A stretch of 64,000 bases of DNA. It comes from Arthrobacter sp. MA-N2 (GTDB lineage: Bacteria > Actinomycetota > Actinomycetes > Actinomycetales > Micrococcaceae). The notes under the pieces were generated by a model. The model was not told the DNA's origin. It did not search any database and was given only the letters and a program-made list of their open reading frames with translations. Each line of letters opens with the position of its first letter. Position 1 is the stretch's first letter. The stretch is taken from positions 1,124,418 through 1,188,417 of the forward strand of contig NZ_KI912155.1 of NCBI RefSeq assembly GCF_000517125.1. Reading direction: 5' to 3'. Of this stretch, positions 7,048-16,322 are shown piece by piece. Position numbers and translations under genes: made by a program.

Positions 7048-9204
7048 TTAGTTCCCTGCCGCGGCGAGGGAGTCCTTCGCGGCGGCAGCGACTGCTTCTG
7101 CCGTGATGCCGAACTCCTGGAACAGGCGCTGGTAGTCCGCCGAGGCACCGAAGTGCTCCAGGCTGACGGAACGGCCGGCGTCACCGACGAATTCCTTCCA
7201 GCCCAGGGCCAGTCCTGCCTCGACCGAGACACGGGCCTTCACGGCGGCCGGAAGCACGGACTCGCGGTACGCGGGGTCCTGCTTGTTGAACCACTCCACG
7301 CACGGCATGGAGACAACGCGGGTGGCGATGCCCTCGCCCTGGAGCGCTTCGCGGGCCTTCACGGCGAGCTGGACTTCCGAACCCGTGGCGATCAGCAGCA
7401 CCTGCGCCGGGACCGTGGCACCGTCCCTGGATGCCTCGGCCAGGACGTACCCGCCCTTCGCGACCCCGGCCGGGGAGCCGAACGTGTCACCGTTCGCCGG
7501 GCCTTCACCGCGGGCATAGGTCGGGATGTTCTGACGGGTCAGCACGATACCGGCCGGGTTCTCGTGGTTCTCCAGCATGGTCTTCCACGCTATGCCCACC
7601 TCGTTCGCGTCACCGGGACGGACCACGTCCAGGCCCGGGATCGCACGGAGGGTGGCGAGCTGTTCCACCGGCTGGTGGGTCGGGCCGTCCTCGCCCAGAC
7701 CGATCGAGTCATGGGACCACACATAGATCGACGGGACACCCATCAGGGCACCAAGACGGATCGCCGGCTTCTGGTAATCGGAGAAAATCAGGAACGTGCC
7801 CGAGAACGCCCGGGTCCGGCCGTGCAGGGAGATACCGTTCACGATCGACGCCGCAGCATGCTCGCGGATACCAAAGTGCAGGACCCGCCCGTACGGGTTG
7901 CCCTTCCACGCTCCCGTGGAACGGGACGCCGGAATGAACGACGGGGAACCCTCGATCGTGGTGTTGTTGGACTCGGCAAGGTCCGCCGAACCGCCCCACA
8001 GCTCCGGAAGAACCGGACCGATCGCGTTCAGGACCTTCCCGGACGCGGCCCGGGTCGAGACATCCTTGCCCGCTTCGAACACCGGCAGAGCGGCGTCGAG
8101 CCCGGCCGGAAGCTTCTTGGCCTCGATCCGCTCCAGCAGCGCAGCACCCTCGGGGTTCCCGGCCTGCCACGCACTGAAAGCCTCATCCCACCGCCCACGG
8201 ACAGCCGCGCCGCGCTCAACAACCTTACGGGCATGGGCCAGGACATCCTGGTCAACCTCGAAGGACTTGGCCGGGTCAAAGCCCAGGACCTCCTTCAGGG
8301 CCGCGACTTCCTCGGCACCCAGGGCCGAACCATGGATCCTGCCCGTGTTCTGCTTCTTCGGGGCCGGGTAACCGATAATGGTCCGCAACGAAATGATCGA
8401 GGGCTTGGAAGTCTCCGCCTTCGCGGCCAGCAAAGCCGAGTACAGCTCCTGGACGTCCTCGACGTATTCACCCGTCCGGGTCCAGTCCACCCGCTGGGTG
8501 TGCCAGCCGTACGCCTCGTAACGCTTGAGCACGTCCTCGGTAAACGCGATGTCCGTGTCGTCCTCGATCGAGATGTGGTTCTCGTCATAGACCACCACGA
8601 GGTTGCCCAGCTCCTGATGCCCGGCCAGGGAAGAAGCCTCCGAGGTCACGCCTTCCTGAATATCACCATCGGAAGCAATGACCCAGATCGTGTGGTCGAA
8701 CGGGCTCTCACCGGCAGGAGCATCAGCATCGAACAAACCCCGCATCCGGCGCTGGGAATACGCAAAGCCCACCGAGGACGCCAGACCCTGGCCCAACGGA
8801 CCCGTAGTGATCTCCACACCCGCCGTGTGCTTGTATTCCGGGTGCCCCGGAGTCAACGAACCCCACGTACGCAACGCCTTAAGATCATCCAGCTCCAGAC
8901 CATAACCGGAAAGGAACAACTGAATATACAAAGTCAACGACGAGTGCCCCGGCGACAGAATGAACCGGTCACGACCCAGCCAAGCAGGATCACGCGGGTC
9001 ATGACGCATCAACTTCTGGAAAAGAAGATACGCAGCCGGCGCCAGGCTCATCGCCGTGCCCGGATGACCATTACCAACCTTCTCCACCGCATCAGCAGCC
9101 AAAACCCGGGCAGTATCCACCGCAAGCCGGTCCTCGGACGTCCACTCAAGCGTCCCCGCCTCAGGATCTAACAAGCCACGCACCGCATTTACTGTCGGAT
9201 TCAC
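7048..9204 (-). CDS. tkt: Transketolase
   Basis: 718 residues. Thiamine diphosphate and catalytic motifs are present: VGNGHPGTAMSLAP, GDGDIQEGVTSEASSLAG, TIIGYPAPKK, LHFGIREHAAA and SHDSIGLGEDGPTHQP. It transfers two-carbon units and regenerates pentose phosphates for formaldehyde fixation. The GTG start at 9204 has AAAGGG upstream. The first 7 or so residues (VNPTVNA) are unlike ordinary transketolases but nearly match HxlB (VNPTANA), so the gene seems to have captured the hxlB promoter and start. First gene of tkt-tal-rpe-rpiB. Confidence 0.95.
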   Translation of the reverse strand: MNPTVNAVRGLLDPEAGTLEWTSEDRLAVDTARVLAADAVEKVGNGHPGTAMSLAPAAYLLFQKLMRHDPRDPAWLGRDRFILSPGHSSLTLYIQLFLSGYGLELDDLKALRTWGSLTPGHPEYKHTAGVEITTGPLGQGLASSVGFAYSQRRMRGLFDADAPAGESPFDHTIWVIASDGDIQEGVTSEASSLAGHQELGNLVVVYDENHISIEDDTDIAFTEDVLKRYEAYGWHTQRVDWTRTGEYVEDVQELYSALLAAKAETSKPSIISLRTIIGYPAPKKQNTGRIHGSALGAEEVAALKEVLGFDPAKSFEVDQDVLAHARKVVERGAAVRGRWDEAFSAWQAGNPEGAALLERIEAKKLPAGLDAALPVFEAGKDVSTRAASGKVLNAIGPVLPELWGGSADLAESNNTTIEGSPSFIPASRSTGAWKGNPYGRVLHFGIREHAAASIVNGISLHGRTRAFSGTFLIFSDYQKPAIRLGALMGVPSIYVWSHDSIGLGEDGPTHQPVEQLATLRAIPGLDVVRPGDANEVGIAWKTMLENHENPAGIVLTRQNIPTYARGEGPANGDTFGSPAGVAKGGYVLAEASRDGATVPAQVLLIATGSEVQLAVKAREALQGEGIATRVVSMPCVEWFNKQDPAYRESVLPAAVKARVSVEAGLALGWKEFVGDAGRSVSLEHFGASADYQRLFQEFGITAEAVAAAAKDSLAAAGN

Positions 9205-9340
9205 GATTAATCCCTTTCGATTGCCTCAACGGCCCATAACGACCGAACGGATGCTTCTATTGCTACCCATAATCCCGAATCAAACGGGTAGGCGAAACAC
9301 TGATTTCTGACGGTTATTACTACACTTTTGGACCGGCGGG
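9193..9340 (-). promoter_or_regulatory. tkt promoter/leader module, homologous to hxlB leader
   Basis: The counterpart of the region at 853-1000. The conserved element (ACGGGTAG on the plus strand, 9284-9291) is again 79 nt from the start codon, and AACCGTCAGAAA is retained at about 9305-9316. I infer that both halves of the RuMP island are controlled by the same factor. Confidence 0.7.
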
Positions 9341-9527
9341 ACGCATTCGCCCCGAGGCTGTCCCGCGTGGATTTGCTTTGGCAGCGGCACCATAAGACTC
9401 GCCAATACACGGGGGCTTCCAGCTGCTGAAATCCCGTATTTCAACGCCAATAATGGCCATTCGATCAAACTAACGGTGTCGGTTCTGCAGGCCGGTTGCG
9501 CCGGTTGGTCCAGCGTGCGCCCCCGGA

Positions 9528-9730
9528 GGTACCCGATCCATTGTCCAATGGCGCTTCCAGGCCGCAATGGAGCTCCTTGCCGAAACGCCGCGTCCGCCGG
9601 AGCAAAGAAGCTCTCCGGCAGCAGCAGTGACCGGCGTGTCCGCGCCGGTGATTACCGGATCATCGATGAGATCCGGGATGCCCAACTGATCGTCCGGGTG
9701 CTCGCCATGGGACCTCGGCGGGACAGCTAG
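9528..9730 (+). pseudogene. RelE/ParE-type toxin remnant, frameshifted
   Basis: One frame reads AAMELLAETPRPP, and after a frame change GAKKLSGSS, then RVRAGDYRIIDEIRDAQLIV and RVLAMGPRRDS before a stop at 9730. This order is that of RelE-family toxins. The N-terminus is missing and no antitoxin is visible, so it is inactive. The rest of 9341-10006 has no gene I can support. Confidence 0.7.
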
Positions 9731-10006
9731 AAGCGCTAGACGCGGGGGATCCCCGGCAAGCCTCCCGGGACTTCGAGCGGGTCGCGGCGGGCGCCGGCGA
9801 TCGGCTGCGGGGAGGATCGGTTTCGGTGAGGTGTACGCCGCGCACTTGAGGGGCACGTTACCGCGCGCACTCCGCCGAGGCTACCTGGCGTAAGGCCGCG
9901 TTTAAGTGGCCAAATTAGCCCTTCTGGCCCGCGAATTCCAGTCACATGCAAGCAACTCCCATCTTTCGGTGAATAACAACACAAAAGTTTGACGAAAAGG
10001 TAAACC

Positions 10007-10025
10007 TAAGTAAGGCTTGCCTTTG
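10007..10025 (+). promoter_or_regulatory. DtxR/DmdR-like iron box upstream of desA
   Basis: TAAGTAAGGCTTGCCTTTG resembles the actinobacterial iron box (TTAGGTTAGGCTAACCTAA) and is partly palindromic. It lies about 50 bp before desA, where siderophore operons are repressed by iron-loaded DtxR, IdeR or DmdR. The match is imperfect. Confidence 0.65.
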
Positions 10026-10076
10026 TTTACTCGTGAAGCAAGCCCAGTGTCTCAACCCCGAAAGAAGGAAACCGAC

Positions 10077-11663
10077 ATGACGTCGCCCAGTGTCGAAACC
10101 GGTGTCGAAGACCGGACTGAACCGGACAAGGATTTCGGCTCCAGCGTTGAGCTGGCCCTTGCGGCCACCAACCAGCTTTTCAATGCCCGAAATTCGCCGA
10201 GGTACGTCGCCCAGGTGCTGCAGGGGGTCAACGTGGTCGCCACCAAGGTGCAGCGGACTGCCCGGCCGTTCACCGGCGTCGGGCATGCCGAGATGGCGGC
10301 CCGGGTGGCCGCCGTCGAGCTTGAACGACCGTTGCCGGACACCGCCGCCGCCCTCGAGGAGCTCGACGAGCTCTACCTCCAAGACGCCATCTATTTCCAC
10401 GACGCCCGCTATGCCGCGCATTTGAACTGTCCGGTGGTGATCCCGGCGCTGCTTGGCGAAGCCGTGCTATCGGCAGTGAACTCCTCCATGGACACGTGGG
10501 ACCAAAGCGTTGGCGCCACGATGATCGAGCGCCGCCTGATCGACTGGACCGCGGAACGGCTTGGCTTCGGCAACGACGCCGACGGTGTGTTCACCTCGGG
10601 CGGCAGTCAGTCCAATTTCCAGGCCCTCCTGATCGCCCGCAACCACGCAGTGGCCAAGCTGCGGGCCGAAATCGGCGAGTCGCGGTTGCCGGCGCTCCTC
10701 GAGCGCCTGCGGATCCTTACTTCCCTGGATAGTCATTTCAGCATCCGGAAGGCGGCGTCGATGCTGGGTCTGGGCTTCGATGCCGTCATCACGGTGCCGA
10801 CCAGTGCGGATCACCGCATGGATCCTTCCGCTTTGGCGGCCGCTTTGGCGGAAGCGCACGACGCCGGGCTGGTGCCCATGGCTGTTGTGGCCACCGCCGG
10901 GACCACTGACTTCGGGGCCGTAGACCCGCTCGCGGAACTCGCTGCTTTGGCTCATGCCTACGATTCCTGGCTGCATGTCGATGCTGCATACGGCGGTGGC
11001 CTGCTCGTTTCGAACCGTTACCGGCACCTCCTCGAGGGCACTCGTCTGGCCGACTCCGTGACGGTGGATTACCACAAGACCTTCTTCCAGCCGGTGAGCT
11101 CCAGTGCTGTGCTACTCCGCGTTGGCGCCATGATGCGGCACGTCACGTATTACGCCGATTACTTGAATCCGGAGAGCGCCGCCCTGGCTGAAATCCCCAA
11201 CCAGGTGGACAAGAGCATCCAGACCACGCGTCGCTTCGACGCCTTGAAGCTTTGGCTGACTCTGCGCATCATGGGTGCTGACGCCATCGGCGCGCTCTTC
11301 GACGAAGCGATCGACCTGGCAGGACGCGTCGGATTCCTGCTAGCGAACGATCCGGACTTCGAGCTTGCGGCGAAACCGTGTTTGAGCACCCTTGTTTTCC
11401 GCTACCGCCCCGTCGTCGGGGGAAGCGCCCTCGCCGAGGGTGCCAGCGACGTCCTCAACCCCGCCATTCGAGCCGCGATCTTCGACTCCGGAGAGGCCGT
11501 CGTCGCCGGAACCACGGTGGCTGGCCGCCACTATTTGAAGTTCACCCTGCTCAATGCCGAGGCGACCCTCGGTGATATTCGGGAAATCGTCGAGCTCATC
11601 CGGCGGACAGGCGCAGGCCTGCTCGCGGATCAGCCGGCCGAGCAGGCACGGGCGGCGGCATGA
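10077..11663 (+). CDS. desA: Lysine decarboxylase of siderophore biosynthesis
   Basis: A 528-residue pyridoxal-phosphate group II decarboxylase. It shows FTSGGSQSNFQALLIARN, WLHVDAAYGGG (His300, Asp302) and the cofactor lysine in VDYHKTFFQP (Lys334). In desferrioxamine pathways DesA turns lysine into cadaverine. The ATG at 10077 follows AAGGA. It is the first gene of a tightly coupled desABCD operon (ATGA/GTGA overlaps) behind an iron box. An amino acid other than lysine is possible but unlikely in this context. Confidence 0.93.
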   Translation: MTSPSVETGVEDRTEPDKDFGSSVELALAATNQLFNARNSPRYVAQVLQGVNVVATKVQRTARPFTGVGHAEMAARVAAVELERPLPDTAAALEELDELYLQDAIYFHDARYAAHLNCPVVIPALLGEAVLSAVNSSMDTWDQSVGATMIERRLIDWTAERLGFGNDADGVFTSGGSQSNFQALLIARNHAVAKLRAEIGESRLPALLERLRILTSLDSHFSIRKAASMLGLGFDAVITVPTSADHRMDPSALAAALAEAHDAGLVPMAVVATAGTTDFGAVDPLAELAALAHAYDSWLHVDAAYGGGLLVSNRYRHLLEGTRLADSVTVDYHKTFFQPVSSSAVLLRVGAMMRHVTYYADYLNPESAALAEIPNQVDKSIQTTRRFDALKLWLTLRIMGADAIGALFDEAIDLAGRVGFLLANDPDFELAAKPCLSTLVFRYRPVVGGSALAEGASDVLNPAIRAAIFDSGEAVVAGTTVAGRHYLKFTLLNAEATLGDIREIVELIRRTGAGLLADQPAEQARAAA

Positions 11664-13018
11664 GCGCCCCCGAAAGCACCCCCGAACTCAGGGGCAAGAT
11701 CTACGACGTCGCCGGCATCGGCGTCGGGCCCTTCAATCTGGGCCTTGCCGCGCTCAGTGCGCCGCTGGACGGGCTCGAGTGCGTATTCCTCGAGCGCAGG
11801 GAATCCTTCGACTGGCATCCGGGCATGATGCTGGAGCCCGCGCACCTGCAGGTCCCGTTCCTGGCCGACCTTGTGACAATGGCAGATCCCACGTCAAAGT
11901 ACTCGTTCTTGAACTTCCTCAAACAGACCGGGCGACTGTACCGCTTCTACATCCGGGAGAACTTCTACCCGCTGCGGGCCGAGTTCAACCAGTACTGCCA
12001 GTGGGTGGCCGGGCAGCTGCCCTCGATACGTTTTGGCACGGATGTGCTAGATGCGACGTACGACGACGGCGTGTACCAACTTTCGCTCCAAGGTCCCGCC
12101 GGCGCCGAGGTGCTTCGCGCCAGGCGGCTGGTCCTGGGCACGGGAACATCGCCTTACCTTCCGGAGGCGTGTGCCGGCATCGTTGACGGCGGCGGACTTG
12201 TCCTCCACAACGCCGACTACCTGTCGAGGAAGAGTCAACTCCAGTCCAAGCGCAGCATCACCATCGTTGGCAGCGGCCAGAGCGCGGCCGAAATCTACTT
12301 TGAGCTCCTCCAAGAGATGGACGGGTGCGGCTACCAGCTGAACTGGGTCACCCGCTCGGGCAGGTTCTTCCCCCTGGAGTACACCAAGCTCACACTCGAG
12401 ATGACCTCGCCGGAGTATGTGGACTACTTCCATTCCCTGCCGGGCGAGCAGCGCGATTCGCTCATCAGCAGCCAGAAGAACCTGTACAAGGGCATCAACT
12501 CGGAGCTGATCGACGCCATTTACGATCTCCTCTACGCGAAGAGCCTTTCCGGAATGGTGGACACCCGGCTTCACACGCACTCAAGCCTGGTGGCCGCGGA
12601 ATGGAACCCTGCCGCGGGTATACACACGCTGCAGCTACACCATGGAGAGCAGGGGCGCGACTACTCCTTGGAGTCCGAGGCGGTAGTCCTTGCCACGGGA
12701 TACTCCTACAAGGAGCCGGTGTTTCTCTCGGGAATCCAGGACCGCATCCGGCGCGACCCCAGCGGCCGCTTCGATGTCGCACGGAACTACGGCATCGGCG
12801 TTGAGCCCGGCGAAATTTTCGTCCAGAACGCGGAGCTTCACACCCACGGCTTCGTCACTCCCGACCTGGGCATGGCCGCGTACCGCAACTCCCGCATCCT
12901 GCGCGAAATTACCGGCCGCGAAGTTTATCCCGTGGAACGCAACATCGCGTTCCAGCAGTTTGGAGCACCCGTTCCGGCGTCGGCACCTGCCAGAGTTCCC
13001 GCGGAGGCCAGCGCGTGA
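11660..13018 (+). CDS. desB: Cadaverine/lysine N-hydroxylase
   Basis: A 452-residue flavoprotein of the IucD/PvdA/SidA family. The FAD site GIGVGPFNLGLAAL is at the N-terminus, followed by DWHPGMML and LQVPFLADLVTM. The NADPH site IVGSGQSAAE is central, and an ATGYSYKEP motif is in the C-terminal third. It N-hydroxylates cadaverine to give the hydroxamate precursor. Its ATG overlaps the desA stop by 4 nt, so the two are translationally coupled. Confidence 0.94.
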   Translation: MSAPESTPELRGKIYDVAGIGVGPFNLGLAALSAPLDGLECVFLERRESFDWHPGMMLEPAHLQVPFLADLVTMADPTSKYSFLNFLKQTGRLYRFYIRENFYPLRAEFNQYCQWVAGQLPSIRFGTDVLDATYDDGVYQLSLQGPAGAEVLRARRLVLGTGTSPYLPEACAGIVDGGGLVLHNADYLSRKSQLQSKRSITIVGSGQSAAEIYFELLQEMDGCGYQLNWVTRSGRFFPLEYTKLTLEMTSPEYVDYFHSLPGEQRDSLISSQKNLYKGINSELIDAIYDLLYAKSLSGMVDTRLHTHSSLVAAEWNPAAGIHTLQLHHGEQGRDYSLESEAVVLATGYSYKEPVFLSGIQDRIRRDPSGRFDVARNYGIGVEPGEIFVQNAELHTHGFVTPDLGMAAYRNSRILREITGREVYPVERNIAFQQFGAPVPASAPARVPAEASA

Positions 13019-13632
13019 CGTTTACTTTCCGTCCCGTCGATCCGGCCGCCGATGCACTTCTCCTCCACAGCTGGGTGAGCGCGGCGCGTGCGCGCTTCTG
13101 GGGCATGGTGTCCGCAACAGTCCAGGACGTTGCGGAGGAGTACACGCGCATCGCTGACAGCGGTCACCATCAAGCCTTCCTGGGGCTCGACGGCGGCGTC
13201 CCCGCGTTCCTGATGGAAAGGTACCGGCCCGAGGAGTCGCCTTTGGCCAGCGTCTACAACGTGCAGCCGGGCGACACCGGAATGCACCTCCTGGTGGCCG
13301 CGCCCGCCGGTCCTTCGATTCCCGGGTACACCACCTGCGTGATGCAGTCCGTCATGGCGCACCTCTTCGAAGATCCCGGGACGGCACGCATCGTGGTGGA
13401 ACCGGATGCCCGAAACCACAAGATCCACCTCCTCAACCAACGCGTGGGCTTCCGCGCCAGCTGCCTTGTGACGCTTCCCGCCGTCGAGCAGGCACCGGGC
13501 TGTACCGAAGCCCACCAGCCCGAAACCCGCAAGGAAGCGCTGCTGAGTTTCTGCACGCGCGCCGATTTCCACGCGACCCTGACACCCATCCTCGCTGCCA
13601 ATGCAGCGGAAACCGAAGGAGAACAGCGATGA
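13015..13632 (+). CDS. desC: Siderophore N-acyltransferase (GNAT)
   Basis: 205 residues of the IucB/RhbD-like acyltransferase type. It begins TFTFRPVDPAADALLLHSWV and includes RIVVEPDARNHKIHLLNQRVGF, the acyl-CoA binding segment of this group. It attaches succinyl or acetyl groups to N-hydroxycadaverine. GTG start overlaps the desB stop (GTGA); the stop overlaps the desD start. The acyl donor cannot be read from sequence. Confidence 0.9.
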   Translation: MTFTFRPVDPAADALLLHSWVSAARARFWGMVSATVQDVAEEYTRIADSGHHQAFLGLDGGVPAFLMERYRPEESPLASVYNVQPGDTGMHLLVAAPAGPSIPGYTTCVMQSVMAHLFEDPGTARIVVEPDARNHKIHLLNQRVGFRASCLVTLPAVEQAPGCTEAHQPETRKEALLSFCTRADFHATLTPILAANAAETEGEQR

Positions 13633-15500
13633 CCAGCATTCCTGACGAGACAATGCCCGCCGATCAGTCCACTGCCCACCTGAACCCGGAACGTTGGGCC
13701 ATCGCCAATCGACATCTGGTCCGCAAAGCGCTCGCTGAGTTTTCGCACGAACGCATCCTGACCCCGGAGCTGCTGGAACCGGAGCTGATGGAACCCGAGC
13801 TGATCCGTGAAGACGGCGTCGGCCTCTATAGCCTAGCCAGCGACGACGGCACCGTTGAGTACCGCTTTCGTGCCCGGATCCTGGAGCTCGATCATTGGTC
13901 GATTGTCGCGGAATCCATGGTGCGGATCGAGCTCGGAGCCGCGGAAGGCGCCCCCGGGCTGCCCCTGGATGCGTTGGCCTTCATCACGGAATTCCGTGAC
14001 ACCCTTGGCATCCGGGAGGAGATCCTGCCCGTCTACCTTGAGGAAATCAGCAGCACGCTGGCGAGCCACGCCTACAAACAGGGTGCCGGCCGCAGCTCAA
14101 TGGACCTTGTTGCAGGGGTTTCCGGCGGCTCGGACCCTGCGGCCGACTTCCAAGCGATTGAACAGAGCATGAGCGAAGGGCATCCGTGCTTCGTTGCCAA
14201 CAACGGCAGGCTCGGCTTCGGCATCTCGGACTACCACTCGTTCGCCCCGGAAACCGGCGCCGCCGTGCAACTCCAATGGATCGCGGTCCACCGGAGCAAA
14301 GCCGTGTTCACCTCAAGGGCGGGCTTGGATTACCGGACCCACTTCGAAACCGAACTCGGTGCCGCCACGCTGGCCGGCTTCGACGCGGAGCTGCTGGCCA
14401 GGGGCGTGGAGCCGGAGGACTACTTCCTCATGCCGGTGCATCCCTGGCAGTGGGACAACAAGCTCAGCGTGACGTTCGCGGCAGAAATCGCCCAGCGCCA
14501 CATCGTCCACTTGGGTACGGGGGAGGACGTTTACCAAGCGCAGCAATCCATCCGGACGTTCTTCAACACCACCGCGCCGGAGAAGTCGTACGTCAAGACC
14601 GCGATGTCGGTGCTGAACATGGGCTTCATGCGGGGTCTCTCGCCGGAGTACATGAGAGCCACTCCGGCGATCAACGATTGGCTCCAGCAACTCATTGCCG
14701 ATGACCAGGAGCTTCAGGACCGGGGCCTGGCCATCATCCGTGAGGCCGCAGCCATCGGTTACCACAACCATTACTACGAGGCTGCTTCGGCGAAGGGTTC
14801 CCCGTACCGGAAGATGCTGTCGGCCCTGTGGAGGGAGAGTCCGCTTCCCTTGCTCAAGGAGGGTCAGCAGTTGGCAACCATGGCTTCCCTGCTGCACGTC
14901 GATGCGGACGGCGTGTCAATGGTCTCCGCCTTGATCCGGCGCTCGGGACTGGCTCCGGCCGAGTGGCTGCGCAGCTATTTCGAGGCCTATCTCGTGCCCG
15001 TGGTCCATTTCCTCTATGGATACGAACTCGCGCTCATGCCGCACGGCGAGAACGTCATCCTGGTGCTGGAAGACGGCGTGCCGGTACGGGCGATCATGAA
15101 GGACATCGGCGAGGAAATCGTGGTGATGGGGGAGCGGTTGCACCTTCCGGACGAGGTATCGCGCATCAAAGCCGAGATCCCTGCCGAAGAAATGGTACTG
15201 ACCGTCTTCACCGACGTTTTCGACTGCATCTTCCGTTTCCTCGCCGCGCTCCTTGTAGAGGACGGGACAATCAGCGAGGACGAATTTTGGGCGACGGCCG
15301 CCGCCGTCGTGCGTGAATACCAAGCGCGCCATCCGGAGCTGGCGGAGCAGTTCGCCATGCACGATCTCTTCGCGCCCGACTTCGAGCTTTCCTGCCTGAA
15401 CCGCCTGCAGCTGCGCAACAACCAACACATGCTGGACCTCGCGGATCCGTCCGGTGGCCTCCAGATAGCAGGGCGGCTCGCCAACCCGAAGTTCGTGTAG
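13629..15500 (+). CDS. desD: NRPS-independent siderophore synthetase (IucA/IucC family)
   Basis: 623 residues. Family motifs include GHPCFVANNGRLGFG, LMPVHPWQWDNK, SIRTFFNTT with KTAMSVLNMGFMRGLSP, and HGENVILVLEDGVPVRAIMKD. DesD oligomerises and cyclises N-hydroxy-N-acyl-cadaverine into desferrioxamine-type siderophores (E or B) using ATP. Last gene of the operon. No export or uptake gene follows directly, so those functions must be elsewhere. Confidence 0.94.
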   Translation: MTSIPDETMPADQSTAHLNPERWAIANRHLVRKALAEFSHERILTPELLEPELMEPELIREDGVGLYSLASDDGTVEYRFRARILELDHWSIVAESMVRIELGAAEGAPGLPLDALAFITEFRDTLGIREEILPVYLEEISSTLASHAYKQGAGRSSMDLVAGVSGGSDPAADFQAIEQSMSEGHPCFVANNGRLGFGISDYHSFAPETGAAVQLQWIAVHRSKAVFTSRAGLDYRTHFETELGAATLAGFDAELLARGVEPEDYFLMPVHPWQWDNKLSVTFAAEIAQRHIVHLGTGEDVYQAQQSIRTFFNTTAPEKSYVKTAMSVLNMGFMRGLSPEYMRATPAINDWLQQLIADDQELQDRGLAIIREAAAIGYHNHYYEAASAKGSPYRKMLSALWRESPLPLLKEGQQLATMASLLHVDADGVSMVSALIRRSGLAPAEWLRSYFEAYLVPVVHFLYGYELALMPHGENVILVLEDGVPVRAIMKDIGEEIVVMGERLHLPDEVSRIKAEIPAEEMVLTVFTDVFDCIFRFLAALLVEDGTISEDEFWATAAAVVREYQARHPELAEQFAMHDLFAPDFELSCLNRLQLRNNQHMLDLADPSGGLQIAGRLANPKFV

Positions 15501-15545
15501 GCCACTTCGGCCCAGACTCGGCGTCAACGGGACTAGTCTGGGCGC

Positions 15546-16322
15546 ATGACAACTCGAGCCAACGAACTCACTGCCTTGGTCACCGGCGCTACTGCAGGGC
15601 TTGGGGCGGAATTCGCCCGCCAACTGGCCGAATCCGGCCACCACCTCGTGCTCGTCGCCCGCGACGAAGCGCGGCTGCGGGCAACCGCCGAGATGCTTGA
15701 ACGGGACTTCAGTATCTCGGCGGAGGTTCTGCCAGCCGACCTGACCTCCGACGTCGGGGTTGCGGCTGTGGCGGACCGCTTGCGGGACGCTTCGCGGCCG
15801 GTGGATGTGCTGGTCAACAACGCCGGAATCGGGCTGCTGAAGTCCTTCGAACAGAACGATGTGGAAGACGAAAAGCGGCACCTGCGGCTGCACGTCCAGA
15901 CGCCCATGGAGCTGTGCCATGCGGCCTTGGGAGGCATGCTGGCGCGCCGGACCGGCCGGATTGTCAACGTCGCCAGCGTTGCGGCCTTCGCGAACCGGGG
16001 CAGCTATTCGGCAGCGAAGGCCTGGCAAGTGAGCTTCAGCCGTTGGGCGAACACGGCCTATGCCGGCAACGGTGTGAAGGTCACGGCCGTGTGCCCGGGT
16101 TTCACGCACACCGAATTCCATGACCGCATGGGCATGGACAAGTCGGTCGCTCCGCGCTTCTTGTGGCTGAAGGCCGAACGCGTTGTCCGGGAAGGGTTGG
16201 AAGACAATGCAAAGGGTAAAGGCGTTTCCATCCCCACCAAGCGGTACAAGGCGATCACAGCCGTCATGCGTTTCCTGCCGGCGAAGCTTACCTCCGGTCC
16301 ACCCCGCCTCCCCGCAAAGTAA
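15546..16322 (+). CDS. Short-chain dehydrogenase/reductase
   Basis: 258 residues with the classical SDR signature: TGATAGLGAEFAR cofactor loop, NNAGIG, catalytic Ser in NVASV and YSAAKAW as the Tyr-x-x-x-Lys pair, and CPGFTHTEFHDRMG. It resembles DltE/YqjQ-type oxidoreductases of unknown substrate. TAGTCT sits 6 nt before the ATG and there is no ribosome site, so the message may be leaderless. Its 3' end overlaps the convergent FUSC gene by 35 bp. Confidence 0.88.
   Translation: MTTRANELTALVTGATAGLGAEFARQLAESGHHLVLVARDEARLRATAEMLERDFSISAEVLPADLTSDVGVAAVADRLRDASRPVDVLVNNAGIGLLKSFEQNDVEDEKRHLRLHVQTPMELCHAALGGMLARRTGRIVNVASVAAFANRGSYSAAKAWQVSFSRWANTAYAGNGVKVTAVCPGFTHTEFHDRMGMDKSVAPRFLWLKAERVVREGLEDNAKGKGVSIPTKRYKAITAVMRFLPAKLTSGPPRLPAK

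Noticed and set aside
6952..9171. Long plus-strand open frame (739 codons) opposite tkt
   Set aside because: It is the complement of transketolase in a high-GC genome; its product is Arg/Gly-rich with no motifs.
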